A stretch of 64,000 nt of DNA from Methanoregula sp. (GCA_022710385.1 JAKLGZ010000001.1:1-64000), one strand, 5' to 3'; counted from the first letter of the stretch, positions 1 to 8,275 are shown. The notes: generated by a model not told the origin, from the letters alone. Program-made: numbers and translations.

Positions 1-321
1 AGTTCATTCAGTATCAGCCCGGCAATCACGGTCGTGTCCCCCAACGGTGGCGAAACCTACCCGACCGGCACTCCCCTCATTATGAACTGGACCTATTCCG
101 GCACTCCCGGAACAGCAGTGAATATCGATGTGATGAAAGGTGGTGCAACCCTGAAAACGCTTCCAGGGATCCCCCTCGGGTCGGGAGGATCTGGATCGTT
201 CAGTGTCACGATCCCATCCACAACACCCTTGGGATCGGATTACCAGATCCGGGTGACCAGCTCCAGCTATCCGGCGTGCACTGACATGAGTAATGGACTG
301 TTTACGATAAGTTCCGGATGA
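1..321 (+). CDS. C-terminal fragment of a KNH-repeat surface protein (5' end outside window)
   Basis: The frame is open from base 1 and stops with TGA at 319-321, so only the last 106 residues of a longer protein are visible. They form one complete beta domain: a P-N-G-G-E-T-Y opening, a W-T-Y strand, a GGSGSF turn and a closing Y-P-A-C-T-D-M-S. This matches the Kre9/KNH-like repeat (PF10342 type) seen five times at the end of the 1777-aa protein at 40701-46034; the last repeat there is the closest relative. The protein is probably extracellular. A GTG at 34 is in frame but is almost certainly internal, because the domain's first strand lies before it. Confidence 0.8.
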   Translation, partial: SSFSISPAITVVSPNGGETYPTGTPLIMNWTYSGTPGTAVNIDVMKGGATLKTLPGIPLGSGGSGSFSVTIPSTTPLGSDYQIRVTSSSYPACTDMSNGLFTISSG

Positions 322-607
322 TGCATGAGGTGAATGCGATTCAAAAAAAAATTCAACAAAAATTTTTCTGATATCCAAAGAAACTGCGAGAGTTCCTATC
401 AGAATGTGCACGCCCCACCAAAAAGTATTATTTGAGAACCCTCCAGATGGGCTACTATGATACAAGCATAGAGAGAGGGGTTCTGCCTGAGAATGCCCTC
501 TCTGCTGTGTGTTCAGGAGGGTATCGTCCGGAAATGGAGTGCTGTACTCCGTTCCTCCTGTTCATATGACACCACCTCGTCTGGTTTTGTATCTGGAAAG
601 AGGTTTG
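322..607. other. Intergenic stretch with poly-T terminator-like run
   Basis: This gap holds an A-run at 344-352 and a T-run at 363-367 just after the stop at 321, a plausible archaeal poly-T terminator for the upstream gene. An A/T-rich stretch near 420-432 may be promoter sequence for the following secreted protein. No convincing coding frame was seen. Confidence 0.4.
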
Positions 608-1297
608 ATGATGAAACACAGTATGGTAGTGCTCATCGGGATACTCATGATCATGGTCCTGGTGATCCCTGCAATGTCAGAGGATAAATCCCCGGATCCC
701 GGAGGAGATCTCCTTTATCAGGGAGACAGTGCTGAAGAATCGATCGCTCTCCGAATACCTGCAGATACCCAGCCGGTTCTTTCCGGCTCCGGCGGATCGA
801 AAAGTACACCACCTCAAAGCCCGGTCCTTCTTGGAGGTGCGTATGCCAATCGTGACACTATCTTCGTCCATGGGACAAGTGCGGTCGGCTATCTGCCCGA
901 TGGGGATGTCCTCTCAGTCTATGATACCGGATCCGGACATGAGACCAACCTGCTCTCGCATGGGTACACGGTTATCAATTGCCCGCTGCCCGGGTATTAC
1001 GACAAAACCGGGGGAGTGCAGCCGAAGGTCAGATATATTGCTCTTCACTATGCATCCGATTCCGATGGGAGTCAGTGGCCGAAGGTTGAGAACATCCATG
1101 TGTTCAATGGTCACGAGCTGCTCGTCTCCTTTGATACCTCTTTTTCAAACACCGGAGTCTTTTCAGACCAGGTCATTAATCTGGGAGACTACTATCGCTT
1201 TGACCGAGGCATGAATATCCAGCTTGTTATCGGGAACGGGGCAGCAACGACAAAAACATTCACCATTGGGGGATATGGTGCCCGGTATGAATGGTGA
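608..1297 (+). CDS. Secreted protein of unknown function
   Basis: This encodes 229 residues. The ATG at 608 (or 611) was chosen because an AAAGAGGT Shine-Dalgarno-like sequence lies at 597-604 and a typical signal peptide follows (M-M-K-H, then a hydrophobic run ending I-P-A-M-S). An earlier in-frame ATG at 509 would put charged, Cys-rich sequence ahead of the signal. The mature part is rich in G, S, T and aromatic residues, as in beta-sandwich surface proteins, and ends with a G-G-Y-G-A-R-Y-E-W strand. No catalytic motif or transmembrane anchor is visible, so it is probably released or bound to the envelope. I do not recognise the family. Confidence 0.75.
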   Translation: MMKHSMVVLIGILMIMVLVIPAMSEDKSPDPGGDLLYQGDSAEESIALRIPADTQPVLSGSGGSKSTPPQSPVLLGGAYANRDTIFVHGTSAVGYLPDGDVLSVYDTGSGHETNLLSHGYTVINCPLPGYYDKTGGVQPKVRYIALHYASDSDGSQWPKVENIHVFNGHELLVSFDTSFSNTGVFSDQVINLGDYYRFDRGMNIQLVIGNGAATTKTFTIGGYGARYEW

Positions 1298-1688
1298 TCC
1301 AAACAATCTTTTCCCTCCGAAAATTTTTAATATAATGGGCCGTTTTCTATTATCACCAATGCACAGAGCGAGGGCAAATCCAGGGCAGGGGGGACCCAGG
1401 TATGGACACTCACTGGAACATCGGAAGTGCCCAGCAGTCTTTAGCGATCTGCCAGCAGCCCTGGATGAATGTGACTGGGGATGAACAGCCCTATGAATCC
1501 CGATACCCTGCCAGGATTCTCTACCTCCCCTCTCTGATTTTTTAACCCTCGCTCTTCTTATCATCCCTGCTTCGAATCATCTGGCAATCTGTTTTTCATA
1601 CCTGCTGGGGGTTCCCCGGGTCCATCTGGGAGAGGGGTGAATTGGTTGAACAAAAAAATGATAAAAGAGTGCCGGGTAATGATCACGC
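1298..1688. other. Intergenic region containing a possible 47-aa ORF
   Basis: An A/T-rich TTTTTAATATAAT element at about 1325-1337 could be a TATA box. The only short frame worth noting is 1402-1545, listed separately. The remainder shows no recognisable gene or RNA. Confidence 0.35.
1402..1545 (+). CDS. Possible small ORF, 47 aa, unknown
   Basis: The frame opens with ATG-GAC-ACT-CAC-TGG and stops at TAA 1543-1545. It follows a purine-rich tract with GGGG and AGGT directly before the ATG, and it lies about 70 nt after an A/T-rich TATA-like element. The residues (M-D-T-H-W-N-I-G..., ending L-P-S-L-I-F) contain no motif I know. It could easily be chance; only conservation would decide it. Confidence 0.2.
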   Translation: MDTHWNIGSAQQSLAICQQPWMNVTGDEQPYESRYPARILYLPSLIF

Positions 1689-2084
1689 ATGGCGCCAGCA
1701 AAAGAGCAGGAAGATCCAGGGCAGGGACAGGGAAAGCCGGCAAAAAGTGATGCAGCGATCATGCAATCTGCCGTGGAGCTCGTCAGTACGGGCCGGATCC
1801 TTGTCAGTGTGGAGGGGGCACGGATACAATCCATCCGGGAAGACCTTTCCGTTCGTTGCAAGGGGTGCCGGGGACCTTTACGGGGGAGTGCCGAAGCGAT
1901 CTATACCTTTGCCCGGGACTGGCTCAGTACGAGCCCGGAACAGCGATTTGAACCCGATTCTCCGATTATAATGCATGAATACCGGTATGGGAATTATATC
2001 CCTTCCCCGTTCTGGATCAGCACCCTGAGATGCAGGAACTGCGGGATGCAAACGGTCGTTGCCGTTCAGCTGGTGGTGATCTGA
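1689..2084 (+). CDS. Small CxxC zinc-binding protein, unknown function
   Basis: This is a 131-aa protein. The first 30 residues are polar and disordered (P, G, Q, K rich). The rest carries two paired cysteine knuckles, C-K-G-C near residue 57 and C-R-N-C near residue 117, which together could bind one zinc ion. There is no signal peptide or membrane segment, so it should be cytoplasmic. The ATG at 1689 is the first start in this frame; a competing frame at 1642-1971 lacks such motifs and was discarded. The family was not recognised. Confidence 0.6.
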   Translation: MAPAKEQEDPGQGQGKPAKSDAAIMQSAVELVSTGRILVSVEGARIQSIREDLSVRCKGCRGPLRGSAEAIYTFARDWLSTSPEQRFEPDSPIIMHEYRYGNYIPSPFWISTLRCRNCGMQTVVAVQLVVI

Positions 2085-2261
2085 GGGGAGCTGTCGGCCA
2101 ATCCATTGGACAGAATCCGATTGAATCAAGACAGGGTTGTAATACCACGATTGCTAGGAATGGTGGAGAAGACAGTTGATAGCAGGATTGTTGGTATTGG
2201 CACCTGGTCCCTGATGGTGAATGAAAAGAGTTCCAGGATCAAACTCTTTCTATCAGATTAT

Positions 2262-2269
2262 TTTATAAT
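2262..2269 (+). promoter_or_regulatory. TATA box of the matrixin-type gene (probable leaderless promoter)
   Basis: The TTTATAAT element is centred about 28 nt before the ATG at 2293. Archaeal transcription usually starts about 25-27 nt downstream of the TATA centre, so the transcript would start at or next to the start codon. No Shine-Dalgarno sequence is present before the ATG, which supports a leaderless mRNA. Confidence 0.5.
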
Positions 2270-2292
2270 CTGTATCCTTTATACAAGAGTGT

Positions 2293-3093
2293 ATGAGGAA
2301 ATATTGCCTTCTTCTCATGATCGTATTCATCGTCATTTCTGCGACGAGCGTGATTGCCGGACAACCCAACTTACCTCCCTCCCCCCCTGAAAGGACGTTC
2401 TCTCTTCCCCCTCAGGCAAGCGAGGTCGCTTCAGGAGTGTATTATCTTGGGACCTCATATGATAAAGAAAAACCAGTTGAGGGGTATGCATTGATCCATT
2501 ACAAGCCCGGTTATGCAAAGCCTACGAATCCGGCAAAACCATCCAAGGATCCTTCCTGTTATACGTATCTGGCAAAAGGAGCAAAGTGGAGGATCCTGGA
2601 GCCATATATTGTTGATTTGACCTATTCCAATGAAATAGCACCTATTATTGCCAGTAGTATTCAAAAATGGGAGGTAGCCGCAGGAAAAGATATCCTCGGT
2701 GAAAATAGTGCCGGTACCATTGATGGTGCTGATATGGAGAACCCCGACAACAAAAACGAAGTCATGTTTGGGGGGATTGAAGACAAGAACGTCATCGCCG
2801 TCACCATTGTCTGGGGCACCTTCTCTGCTCCTGTACCATCACGGGAGTTGGTAGAATGGGATCAGGTCTACAACACCGATTATGACTGGTCTTTTCGTGG
2901 AGAACCTGATACTACGGAGATGGATTTTGATAACATTGCCACCCACGAACTGGGGCACAGCGTTGGCATGGGAGATCTCTACACCTCTGCCTGCTCTGAA
3001 CAGACCATGTATGGATATGCCGCAACAGGAGAGACAAAAAAGAGGAGCCTCGAATCCGGAGATATTTTTGGTATCAAATCACTTTATAAATAA
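2293..3093 (+). CDS. Secreted matrixin-type zinc metalloprotease
   Basis: This 266-aa protein has an N-terminal signal peptide (M-R-K-Y-C-L-L-L..., ending near residue 23). The metzincin zinc site H-E-L-G-H-S-V-G-M-G-D is at about residues 218-228: two His and a third ligand Asp in place of the commoner His, with Glu219 as catalytic base. An E-Q-T-M-Y-G segment near 237-241 fits the Met-turn. The family (M10-like) cleaves proteins, probably outside the cell here. There is no C-terminal anchor. Asp as third ligand is seen in some metzincin relatives, so activity is plausible but not certain. It appears to be transcribed alone. Confidence 0.8.
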   Translation: MRKYCLLLMIVFIVISATSVIAGQPNLPPSPPERTFSLPPQASEVASGVYYLGTSYDKEKPVEGYALIHYKPGYAKPTNPAKPSKDPSCYTYLAKGAKWRILEPYIVDLTYSNEIAPIIASSIQKWEVAAGKDILGENSAGTIDGADMENPDNKNEVMFGGIEDKNVIAVTIVWGTFSAPVPSRELVEWDQVYNTDYDWSFRGEPDTTEMDFDNIATHELGHSVGMGDLYTSACSEQTMYGYAATGETKKRSLESGDIFGIKSLYK

Positions 3094-3552
3094 TATTTTT
3101 CAACCACTTCCGATGAGAATAAAACGACCGCCCCTGTTTTGTACTTCTTCTCATCAGAGCGATGTTCGTAGCATCAGGGTTCCCGATTACCCAGCCTGAT
3201 TTTACAGACTCGCAGGGCATGGCGATTCGACAGGAACCAGGTCCCCGTACGAATAACAGAATATCCTCAATGTGCCATACTGCCTATTATTATCAAACCG
3301 CGAAGAAGTGCGGGAACCTTGTATTCGTGTGAGAATATATCTTGAAGCCTTGATCTGCCTCCCTCATCAATTTCCGGGAATTGTAATTCCACTCTCTGGA
3401 TATGCATGTTCCCAGCATTTTCGGTATCCCCGGATACCACGGTATTCCCAGGGGGTTACCGTGATAGGGGCGGTACCCACCCTGTCCCAACCAACTCACT
3501 CACCACTCGAATCCCTTGGGGAGCGGGGAGAGTGAAAAAAAGGGTGCCTCTT
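3094..3552. other. Intergenic region with two adjacent hairpins
   Basis: This 459-nt gap lies between convergent genes. It contains a perfect GGTATCC/GGATACC inverted repeat at 3423-3438 and a second one (ACGGTA ... TACCGT) at about 3440-3463. An A-run at 3535-3541 is T7 on the minus strand and is a likely terminator for rubrerythrin. Short frames here show no protein-like features. Confidence 0.4.
3535..3541 (-). terminator. Poly-T terminator after rubrerythrin
   Basis: Seven A residues on the plus strand read as T7 on the minus strand, starting 12 nt past the rubrerythrin stop. Archaeal RNA polymerase terminates at such runs. Confidence 0.45.
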
Positions 3553-4125
3553 TCAATAGTTCTCGGAGAAGAGCTCGAAGTGGGCTTTCGGGTGGTCGCA
3601 GACCGGGCATTTCTCAGGGGCTTGCTTCCCCTCAAAGACCGCACCGCAGTTCCGGCAGTACCAGCGTGCCGGTGTCGCACGGGAAAAGACAGTCCCCTTG
3701 GTGACGTTTGCTAAGAGCTTCCGGTACCGCTGCTCGTGGTATGCTTCGACCGTTGCCACCTTGCGGAAGAGGGCTGCGATATCGGCAAATCCCTCCGATT
3801 CTGCAATCCCGGCAAAGTCCGGGTAGAGCGTATCCCACTCATGCTGCTCGCCCTCAGCAGCGGCAAGCAGGTTCTCTCTCGTCGATCCGATCATGCCTGC
3901 GGGGTATGCGGCGGTGATCACGGCACTCCCTCCTTTGAGCTGTTTGAAGAAGAGCTTGCCATGCTCCTTCTCCTCATCAGCAGTCTTCTGGAAGAGGGCT
4001 GATATCTGCTCGTATCCTTCTTTTTTTGCAACGCTTGCAAAAAAGGTGTACCGGTTACGGGCCTGGGATTCGCCGGCAAATGCAGCGAGCAGGCATTGTT
4101 CTGTCTTACTCCCTTTCAACTCCAT
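3553..4125 (-). CDS. rbr: Rubrerythrin
   Basis: This 190-aa protein is a non-haem di-iron peroxidase that reduces hydrogen peroxide in anaerobes. The N-terminal four-helix ferritin-like domain has the A-G-E-S-Q-A-R-N-R-Y signature at about 17-26, E-E-K-E-H near 51-55 and E-A-Y-H-E near 127-131, which supply the iron ligands. The C-terminal rubredoxin-like domain has C157-x2-C160 and C173-x2-C176. The second ATG (4125) was chosen because family members start M-x-L-K-G-T/S-K and an AGGA lies 7 nt before it; an upstream ATG at 4146 would add seven residues. It is monocistronic, with a poly-T terminator. Confidence 0.95.
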   Translation of the reverse strand: MELKGSKTEQCLLAAFAGESQARNRYTFFASVAKKEGYEQISALFQKTADEEKEHGKLFFKQLKGGSAVITAAYPAGMIGSTRENLLAAAEGEQHEWDTLYPDFAGIAESEGFADIAALFRKVATVEAYHEQRYRKLLANVTKGTVFSRATPARWYCRNCGAVFEGKQAPEKCPVCDHPKAHFELFSENY

Positions 4126-4146
4126 TGGAATTTCCTGAAGATACAT

Positions 4147-4616
4147 GCTCCCCGATTAACGATATACGCAGCTGACTGGTTCCCTGAAGCAGCAAAGCAT
4201 ACCCTGGAATTGAAAGTGTCACATGGTCTTCGGAAATAACAGGTGGTATCGCATTGCAGTGGTCCTTTTTTCCGACTCCCCTGGTTGTGATACACGCGGG
4301 TATGATCTACCCCCCTTGTGAGGAAGCGGTACAAAGACACGGGGAGAATCCGGGATCAATCGGTATCCCTGGGGAGCTGGTTTGCCAGGGCGAGCGGGAG
4401 CTCCTGCTCTCCCCGCCCTGATCGGTATCGGGCGTGGCACAAGGGAACCATGCATTCATGCCATGGATGGTTCGCCTCCCGTATCTGAATAGCTGGCTAT
4501 CTATGGACCGCCAAGCCGCCTCTGGAATATCTCGATACATTGAGATATCGTTCAGATGAAAATGGCGAACCTGATGAAGCTCGCGTTCCCACTTCCTCTT
4601 TTTCCTTAAAAAAGGA
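4147..4616. other. Intergenic region, no gene seen
   Basis: This stretch separates the rubrerythrin start from the 3' end of the cyclophilin gene. At 4604-4615 a CCTT-A-run-AGG palindrome contains A6, which is T6 on the minus strand and a likely terminator of the cyclophilin gene. The short frames have atypical composition and no motif. Confidence 0.4.
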
Positions 4617-5261
4617 TCAGATCATCTCAGCCTTTATGATCGTGACATTCTGGAGCGGGCGGTTTCCACCGGCCTGGCCCGTTGTCTGGACTTTGCCTAT
4701 TTTGTCGACAACATCCATCCCCTCGGTAACTTTCCCGAAGACCGGGTGCTTTGTATCCAGGTAGTTGTTGTTGACAAGGTTGATGAAGAACTGGGATCCG
4801 CCGGTGTTGGGACCGGCATTCGCCATCGATATGGTCCCGCGGTCGTTCCGGTTCCCCGGCTGGAACTCGTCCGGTATCATATATCCCGGTCCACCGCCCC
4901 CGGTCCCGGTGGGGTCTCCTCCCTGGATCATGAAGCCGTCAATCACGCGGTGGAATATCACCCCGTCATAGTACCCGGCCTTTACGAGGGTCTCGAAGTT
5001 CCCTGCCGTTATCGGCATGGAGGGATCAAGGGCGATCACGATCGTCCCCATGTTCGTCTCAAGCTGTACTTTTTTCCATGACTCAACGGCAACTGACGTC
5101 ATAACCGGGGTGGTAGCGGCTGTCGTCGTCCCTGTGATAACCGGGGTGGTTATTGATGTCGTGGAAGTTGGCACGGAAGGTTGCCCGGTGGTACATCCTG
5201 CTGCAATCAGGAGTGCGGCAAGAACAATGCCGAAAATGAGAAAACATCTGGCTGGTGACAT
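4617..5261 (-). CDS. Cyclophilin-type peptidyl-prolyl cis-trans isomerase, lipoprotein
   Basis: This 214-aa protein speeds cis-trans isomerisation of X-Pro bonds in exported proteins. The start at 5261 was chosen because it gives a lipoprotein signal with lipobox L-I-A-A-G-C (Cys22) and a Thr/Pro-rich linker to about residue 55; a longer frame to 5330 would bury the signal. The cyclophilin core has F-H-R-V-I-D-G-F-M-I-Q-G-G-D, the active-site Arg and Gln, and G-G-S-Q-F-F-I. It is therefore probably attached to the outer face of the membrane. It is divergent from a zinc-ribbon gene, with a 17-bp tandem repeat between them. Confidence 0.93.
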   Translation of the reverse strand: MSPARCFLIFGIVLAALLIAAGCTTGQPSVPTSTTSITTPVITGTTTAATTPVMTSVAVESWKKVQLETNMGTIVIALDPSMPITAGNFETLVKAGYYDGVIFHRVIDGFMIQGGDPTGTGGGGPGYMIPDEFQPGNRNDRGTISMANAGPNTGGSQFFINLVNNNYLDTKHPVFGKVTEGMDVVDKIGKVQTTGQAGGNRPLQNVTIIKAEMI

Positions 5262-5330
5262 CTGAGGTTCAGGTTGGACCAGGGGGGAAAAAAGGATTTT
5301 GGGTAGAGCCCAGGAAAAGGAATAGAACAC

Positions 5331-5455
5331 AGGGAAAGTACCGGACAGGAGACAGGAGCGGGCAGGGGAAAGTACCGGACAGGAGAAAGCACCGGACAGG
5401 AGAAAGCACCGGACAGGGGGGAAGTGCCGGACAAGGGAAAGTACCGGACAGGAAG
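5331..5455. repeat. Tandem 17-bp repeat (minisatellite), about seven units
   Basis: Units of the form AGGAGAAAG(T/C)ACCGGAC repeat head to tail with small changes (about 17 bp, one unit 18 bp). Copies begin near 5331, 5347, 5364, 5381, 5398, 5415 and 5433, ending near 5455. The strand bias is strong: purines lie on the plus strand. It sits between the divergent cyclophilin and zinc-ribbon genes, so it could be a promoter element or simple replication slippage. It is not spaced like a CRISPR. Confidence 0.75.
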
Positions 5456-5516
5456 AGGAATGGAGCGGGGAACCCTTGTGACAGGTTTAAGGCAGAAGAG
5501 ACTGATACCTACCACG

Positions 5517-5684
5517 ATGGACCGTTATCGTTGCTCACAGTGCAGCCAGGAGTATTTTTTGAAGAATACCTGCAGTTGCTGCGCTCCGCCGCCGGGACCC
5601 CATTTCTGCCCGGAATGTGGCGGGGAGCTCTTCAGGATCGGGGGGGATTATTTCTGCGCTCCCGACAATTACGAAATGGATTGA
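5517..5684 (+). CDS. Small double zinc-ribbon protein, 55 aa
   Basis: The protein opens M-D-R-Y-R-C-S-Q-C and contains a second Cys cluster (C-S-C-C) and a C-P-E-C-G-G knuckle followed by a final Cys, enough for one or two zinc ribbons. The ATG at 5517 was chosen because the first zinc knuckle begins right after it and a TTTAA element at 5486-5490, about 29 nt upstream, would give a leaderless mRNA. In-frame ATGs further upstream (5424, 5460) lie in or next to the tandem repeat. Such small ribbons often act in RNA or protein binding; no specific role can be read here. Confidence 0.65.
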   Translation: MDRYRCSQCSQEYFLKNTCSCCAPPPGPHFCPECGGELFRIGGDYFCAPDNYEMD

Positions 5685-5893
5685 AAACGGACATCAGGCA
5701 CTCATGTGGACTGTTCCTTCTTTTTCTCTGCGAAGGATTGGTTTTTACCTGGCGATCAAGGTCCTGTTACCTCCATGCTCTGCACCCAGGACCTACACTA
5801 TTCCCCTCTTTCAAGGGGCTACGATGCAATACTAGATATACTCACGCAGCATGTGTCATACAACAGTTTCCAATAACTGTTTTGAGAAAGATC

Positions 5894-6064
5894 ATGTATA
5901 ATCGATCAAATTATGGGAGCCCGAGAACTACCGGACCCCGCGAAATGACAAAAGTAGTATGTTCAGATTGTGGAAAGGATTGCGAAGTACCGTTCAAGCC
6001 TACTGAGGGACGCCCCGTGTATTGTCAGGAATGCCTGCCAAAGCACCGGCAGCCCCGGTACTAA
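5894..6064 (+). CDS. CxxC-x17-CxxC zinc protein, 56 aa
   Basis: The protein has C-S-D-C-G at residues 23-27 and C-Q-E-C-L at 44-48, the spacing of the small CxxC-CxxC family common in methanogens, and a basic tail ending R-Q-P-R-Y. The likely conserved core starts at M-T-K-V-V-C; the ATG at 5894, preceded by a GAGAAAG purine tract, adds 17 polar residues. It is often encoded near translation or nucleic-acid functions, but its role is unknown. A T8 run directly after the stop is a good terminator. Confidence 0.75.
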   Translation: MYNRSNYGSPRTTGPREMTKVVCSDCGKDCEVPFKPTEGRPVYCQECLPKHRQPRY

Positions 6065-6066
6065 TC

Positions 6067-6074
6067 TTTTTTTT
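6067..6074 (+). terminator. T8 terminator after the CxxC protein gene
   Basis: Eight T residues begin 3 nt past the stop codon at 6062-6064, as expected for archaeal intrinsic termination. Confidence 0.5.
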
Positions 6075-6146
6075 AGTTCTTCGCGTTCACAACCTGGTGT
6101 TCCAGGCTTCCCTGATCGCTGGTATCGTCACTTCGGCGGGATATCA

Positions 6147-7037
6147 TCAATCCCTCACTGCGGCCTTCAGCCCCTTTCCTGCTCCTCGTGCACTGCGCCT
6201 CCCGAGTTCTCCGGCAATGACCATCAGGAGAATAAATCCGATCACTGCCACGTCCATGACCTCCAGTACTACATCAGGATTAGCTGCAAAATTGCTGCTG
6301 GCGATGGCAAACGCGGCAGCCAGGTTACGTTGGCCGGTTCCGAGGGCAAGGACCTTCTTGATCTCCTTATTGGTCCCCCCCAGCAGATACCCGATGACCA
6401 CCGCTCCAATTATCAGAAGGACCGCCGCCAGAATTCCACCGGTTCCAAGAATGCCAAAGGATTCATCGTAATAAGCCACGAAATATCCGATGAACATTGC
6501 GGCGAGGGAGAGGTTGGCTGCCATGGTCATCGTGTGGACGAGGCCCGTGGCCACCTCTTCGTACCTCGCCCGGATGAAAAGGGCAAGGGCGAGCGGGATG
6601 AGCATCAGCACGATCAGGCTCTTTGAGATCTCCCACGGACTCACCTGCACTCCGGGCAGTACAAATGGCAGAACGATGGGCAGGAAGGCGATGGAAATCA
6701 CCATCAGAAGGACCATCAGCCCGGCGGTAAACGCCATATCGCCTTTGGCCAGCTGAACCAGCTTGGGGAGGAATGGAGCCCCTGCAGCGAAACCGACAAG
6801 GATCAGGCCGATCTGCAACCCCTCCGAGAGCGGGATGATCCCCACGATCAGGAGTGCAAGTACAGGCACTACTACAAAGTTAGCCACAAGAGCCATGATG
6901 ACGAGCTTCCTGTTCTTCAGGGGGGCAAGGATCTGGGGAATGGTCAGGTTAAATCCCATGCCGAGCATGCTGGTGATGATAAATACCAGCACCCCCAGGT
7001 TGGCGATGGCAAGAAAGAACGGATCAAACTGGGTCAT
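6147..7037 (-). CDS. BASS-type (bile acid:sodium symporter family) transporter
   Basis: This 296-aa integral membrane protein has about nine or ten hydrophobic helices. The helix pattern and the crossover motif G-T-G-Q-R-N-L-A-A-A-F near residues 235-245 match the SBF/BASS fold (PF01758), whose members move organic anions with sodium. The substrate cannot be predicted. The C-terminal tail is basic (R-R-S-A-R-G-A-G-K). A GGGAG element lies about 10 nt before the ATG. It is transcribed toward the CxxC gene and alone on its strand; the phosphoribosyltransferase upstream is 179 nt away. Confidence 0.8.
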   Translation of the reverse strand: MTQFDPFFLAIANLGVLVFIITSMLGMGFNLTIPQILAPLKNRKLVIMALVANFVVVPVLALLIVGIIPLSEGLQIGLILVGFAAGAPFLPKLVQLAKGDMAFTAGLMVLLMVISIAFLPIVLPFVLPGVQVSPWEISKSLIVLMLIPLALALFIRARYEEVATGLVHTMTMAANLSLAAMFIGYFVAYYDESFGILGTGGILAAVLLIIGAVVIGYLLGGTNKEIKKVLALGTGQRNLAAAFAIASSNFAANPDVVLEVMDVAVIGFILLMVIAGELGRRSARGAGKGLKAAVRD

Positions 7038-7216
7038 ATTTTTTCAGCTCCCGGACCGGCATTCATATGCATGATCAGCCTGCCTTCGTGATAGTCCCGT
7101 GCCCTCATCATCATCTCCCTTCTGCTATGGGGCGGTTGTTATCCATGGATAAAAGAGTTATGATTTCATTCAAACCGATCGGAACGAGAGGGCCACTGTT
7201 GGATTCACCTGGTATC

Positions 7217-7915
7217 TCAATACAAAAGCTGATCCCTCCGTGCGAGGGACAGGGAGCGGATCACCTCTTCGTCATCGAGGTCGTTCCAGTTCTGATAGGC
7301 GTCAGCGACCGCAAAGGGATAGGAGTCCCGCAGGTTCAGGCATACGGTAGTAGCAACCATGCTGGAGATCATGGCAACTGCTTTTGCGGACCCCGTAGGC
7401 ACAGCAACAATGATCTCATCTGGGTTCTCGGAATTGAGTGCGTTCACTGCCGCCATCATCGTGTATCCTGACGCAAGCCCGTCATCGGTGATTATTACCG
7501 TCCTCCCGTGGATTGGAGGGATCGGAAGCCCACCCGTAAAATGGTCGATCCGTTCCCAGATGTTCTTCTCAGTCTCCTCTGCTGCCTGCCGGATCTCCTC
7601 CCCGGTAAGGTTCAGGATCCTGACCAGCTCCTGATTCAGGTAGACCTTCCCGTTCCAGGTCATCGCCCCGAACCCGGCCTCGGGATTCCAGGGGATCTTC
7701 AGCTTTCTCACCACGCCAAGGAACATCCGTGCCGGAATCCCTTTGGCCAGTTCAAGCCCGATCGGGACTCCCCCCGCCGGAATGGCACAGATCAGGGGAT
7801 CTGTAACGGGACGGTGCTGACGCATGAATGCAGCAAGGCGTCTGCCGGCATCATTCCGATCCCGGAATACTGCATCGCAGTTCCGGAGTGCCGAATCTTC
7901 AAGGAGATGCACCAT
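7217..7915 (-). CDS. Phosphoribosyltransferase-domain protein (intact copy)
   Basis: This 232-aa protein has the type I phosphoribosyltransferase PRPP loop V-I-I-T-D-D-G-L-A-S-G-Y at about 140-151 and a conserved A-I-P-A-G-G-V-P segment at 44-51. It matches the stand-alone PRTase family often annotated only as a putative phosphoribosyltransferase; base specificity is unknown. The start is M-V-H-L-L-E-D; no clear Shine-Dalgarno precedes it. A close paralogue at 15915-16621 (minus) is broken by a frameshift, so this is the surviving functional copy. The two conserve P-W-N-P-E-A-G-F-G and L-D-D-E-E-V-I-R. Confidence 0.85.
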   Translation of the reverse strand: MVHLLEDSALRNCDAVFRDRNDAGRRLAAFMRQHRPVTDPLICAIPAGGVPIGLELAKGIPARMFLGVVRKLKIPWNPEAGFGAMTWNGKVYLNQELVRILNLTGEEIRQAAEETEKNIWERIDHFTGGLPIPPIHGRTVIITDDGLASGYTMMAAVNALNSENPDEIIVAVPTGSAKAVAMISSMVATTVCLNLRDSYPFAVADAYQNWNDLDDEEVIRSLSLARRDQLLY

Positions 7916-8275
7916 GAATACACGTGCTTCCAGCCTTCGGTATTCCCTGCCGGTTTAAAATTCTTCCCACCCTGTGCGAAGCTGTATGCCTGATGCATCA
8001 TTCCAGAAAGCATTTTTTTCAACACAGAAGTCCCCGAAGTAACCGTGGCGGCACCATCAGGGTTGAGATGGAACACCCCGTCCCTTGTAATAGCAGTGGA
8101 ACATCATCATCATCATCATCATCCTGTTTGTTCCACCACCTCCCTGGTTAGACTCAGAATTGAAAAAAACCAAAATACGACCTTTTTTCATGTTTTTCCT
8201 CCAGGATACCTGCGAAAATTTTCGAAGTCAACGCCAGATTGAAGAGATCATCTCCCAATACGCTAGCGTGAGATA
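7916..8275. other. Divergent intergenic region with a (CAT)7 tract
   Basis: This 360-nt region separates the divergent phosphoribosyltransferase and beta-propeller genes. It holds seven CAT units at 8102-8122 and a TTTAAAATT element at about 7957-7965 that could be a promoter for the minus-strand gene. A T-rich patch lies near 8183-8205. No supported gene. Confidence 0.4.
8102..8122. repeat. (CAT)7 microsatellite
   Basis: Seven perfect CAT trinucleotides lie in non-coding DNA. Such tracts vary in length by slippage. Confidence 0.8.

Noticed and set aside
5331-5455. CRISPR-like array
   Set aside because: The units are directly adjacent with no spacers, so it is a minisatellite and not a CRISPR; no cas genes are in the window.
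5255-6064. A 269-codon plus-strand frame across the tandem repeat, zinc-ribbon and CxxC genes
   Set aside because: Only its last 56 codons look like protein; the repeat-derived part is low complexity and the zinc-ribbon gene uses another frame.
8045-8242. Frame with seven histidines
   Set aside because: The histidines come from the (CAT)7 microsatellite; the rest has no protein-like features.
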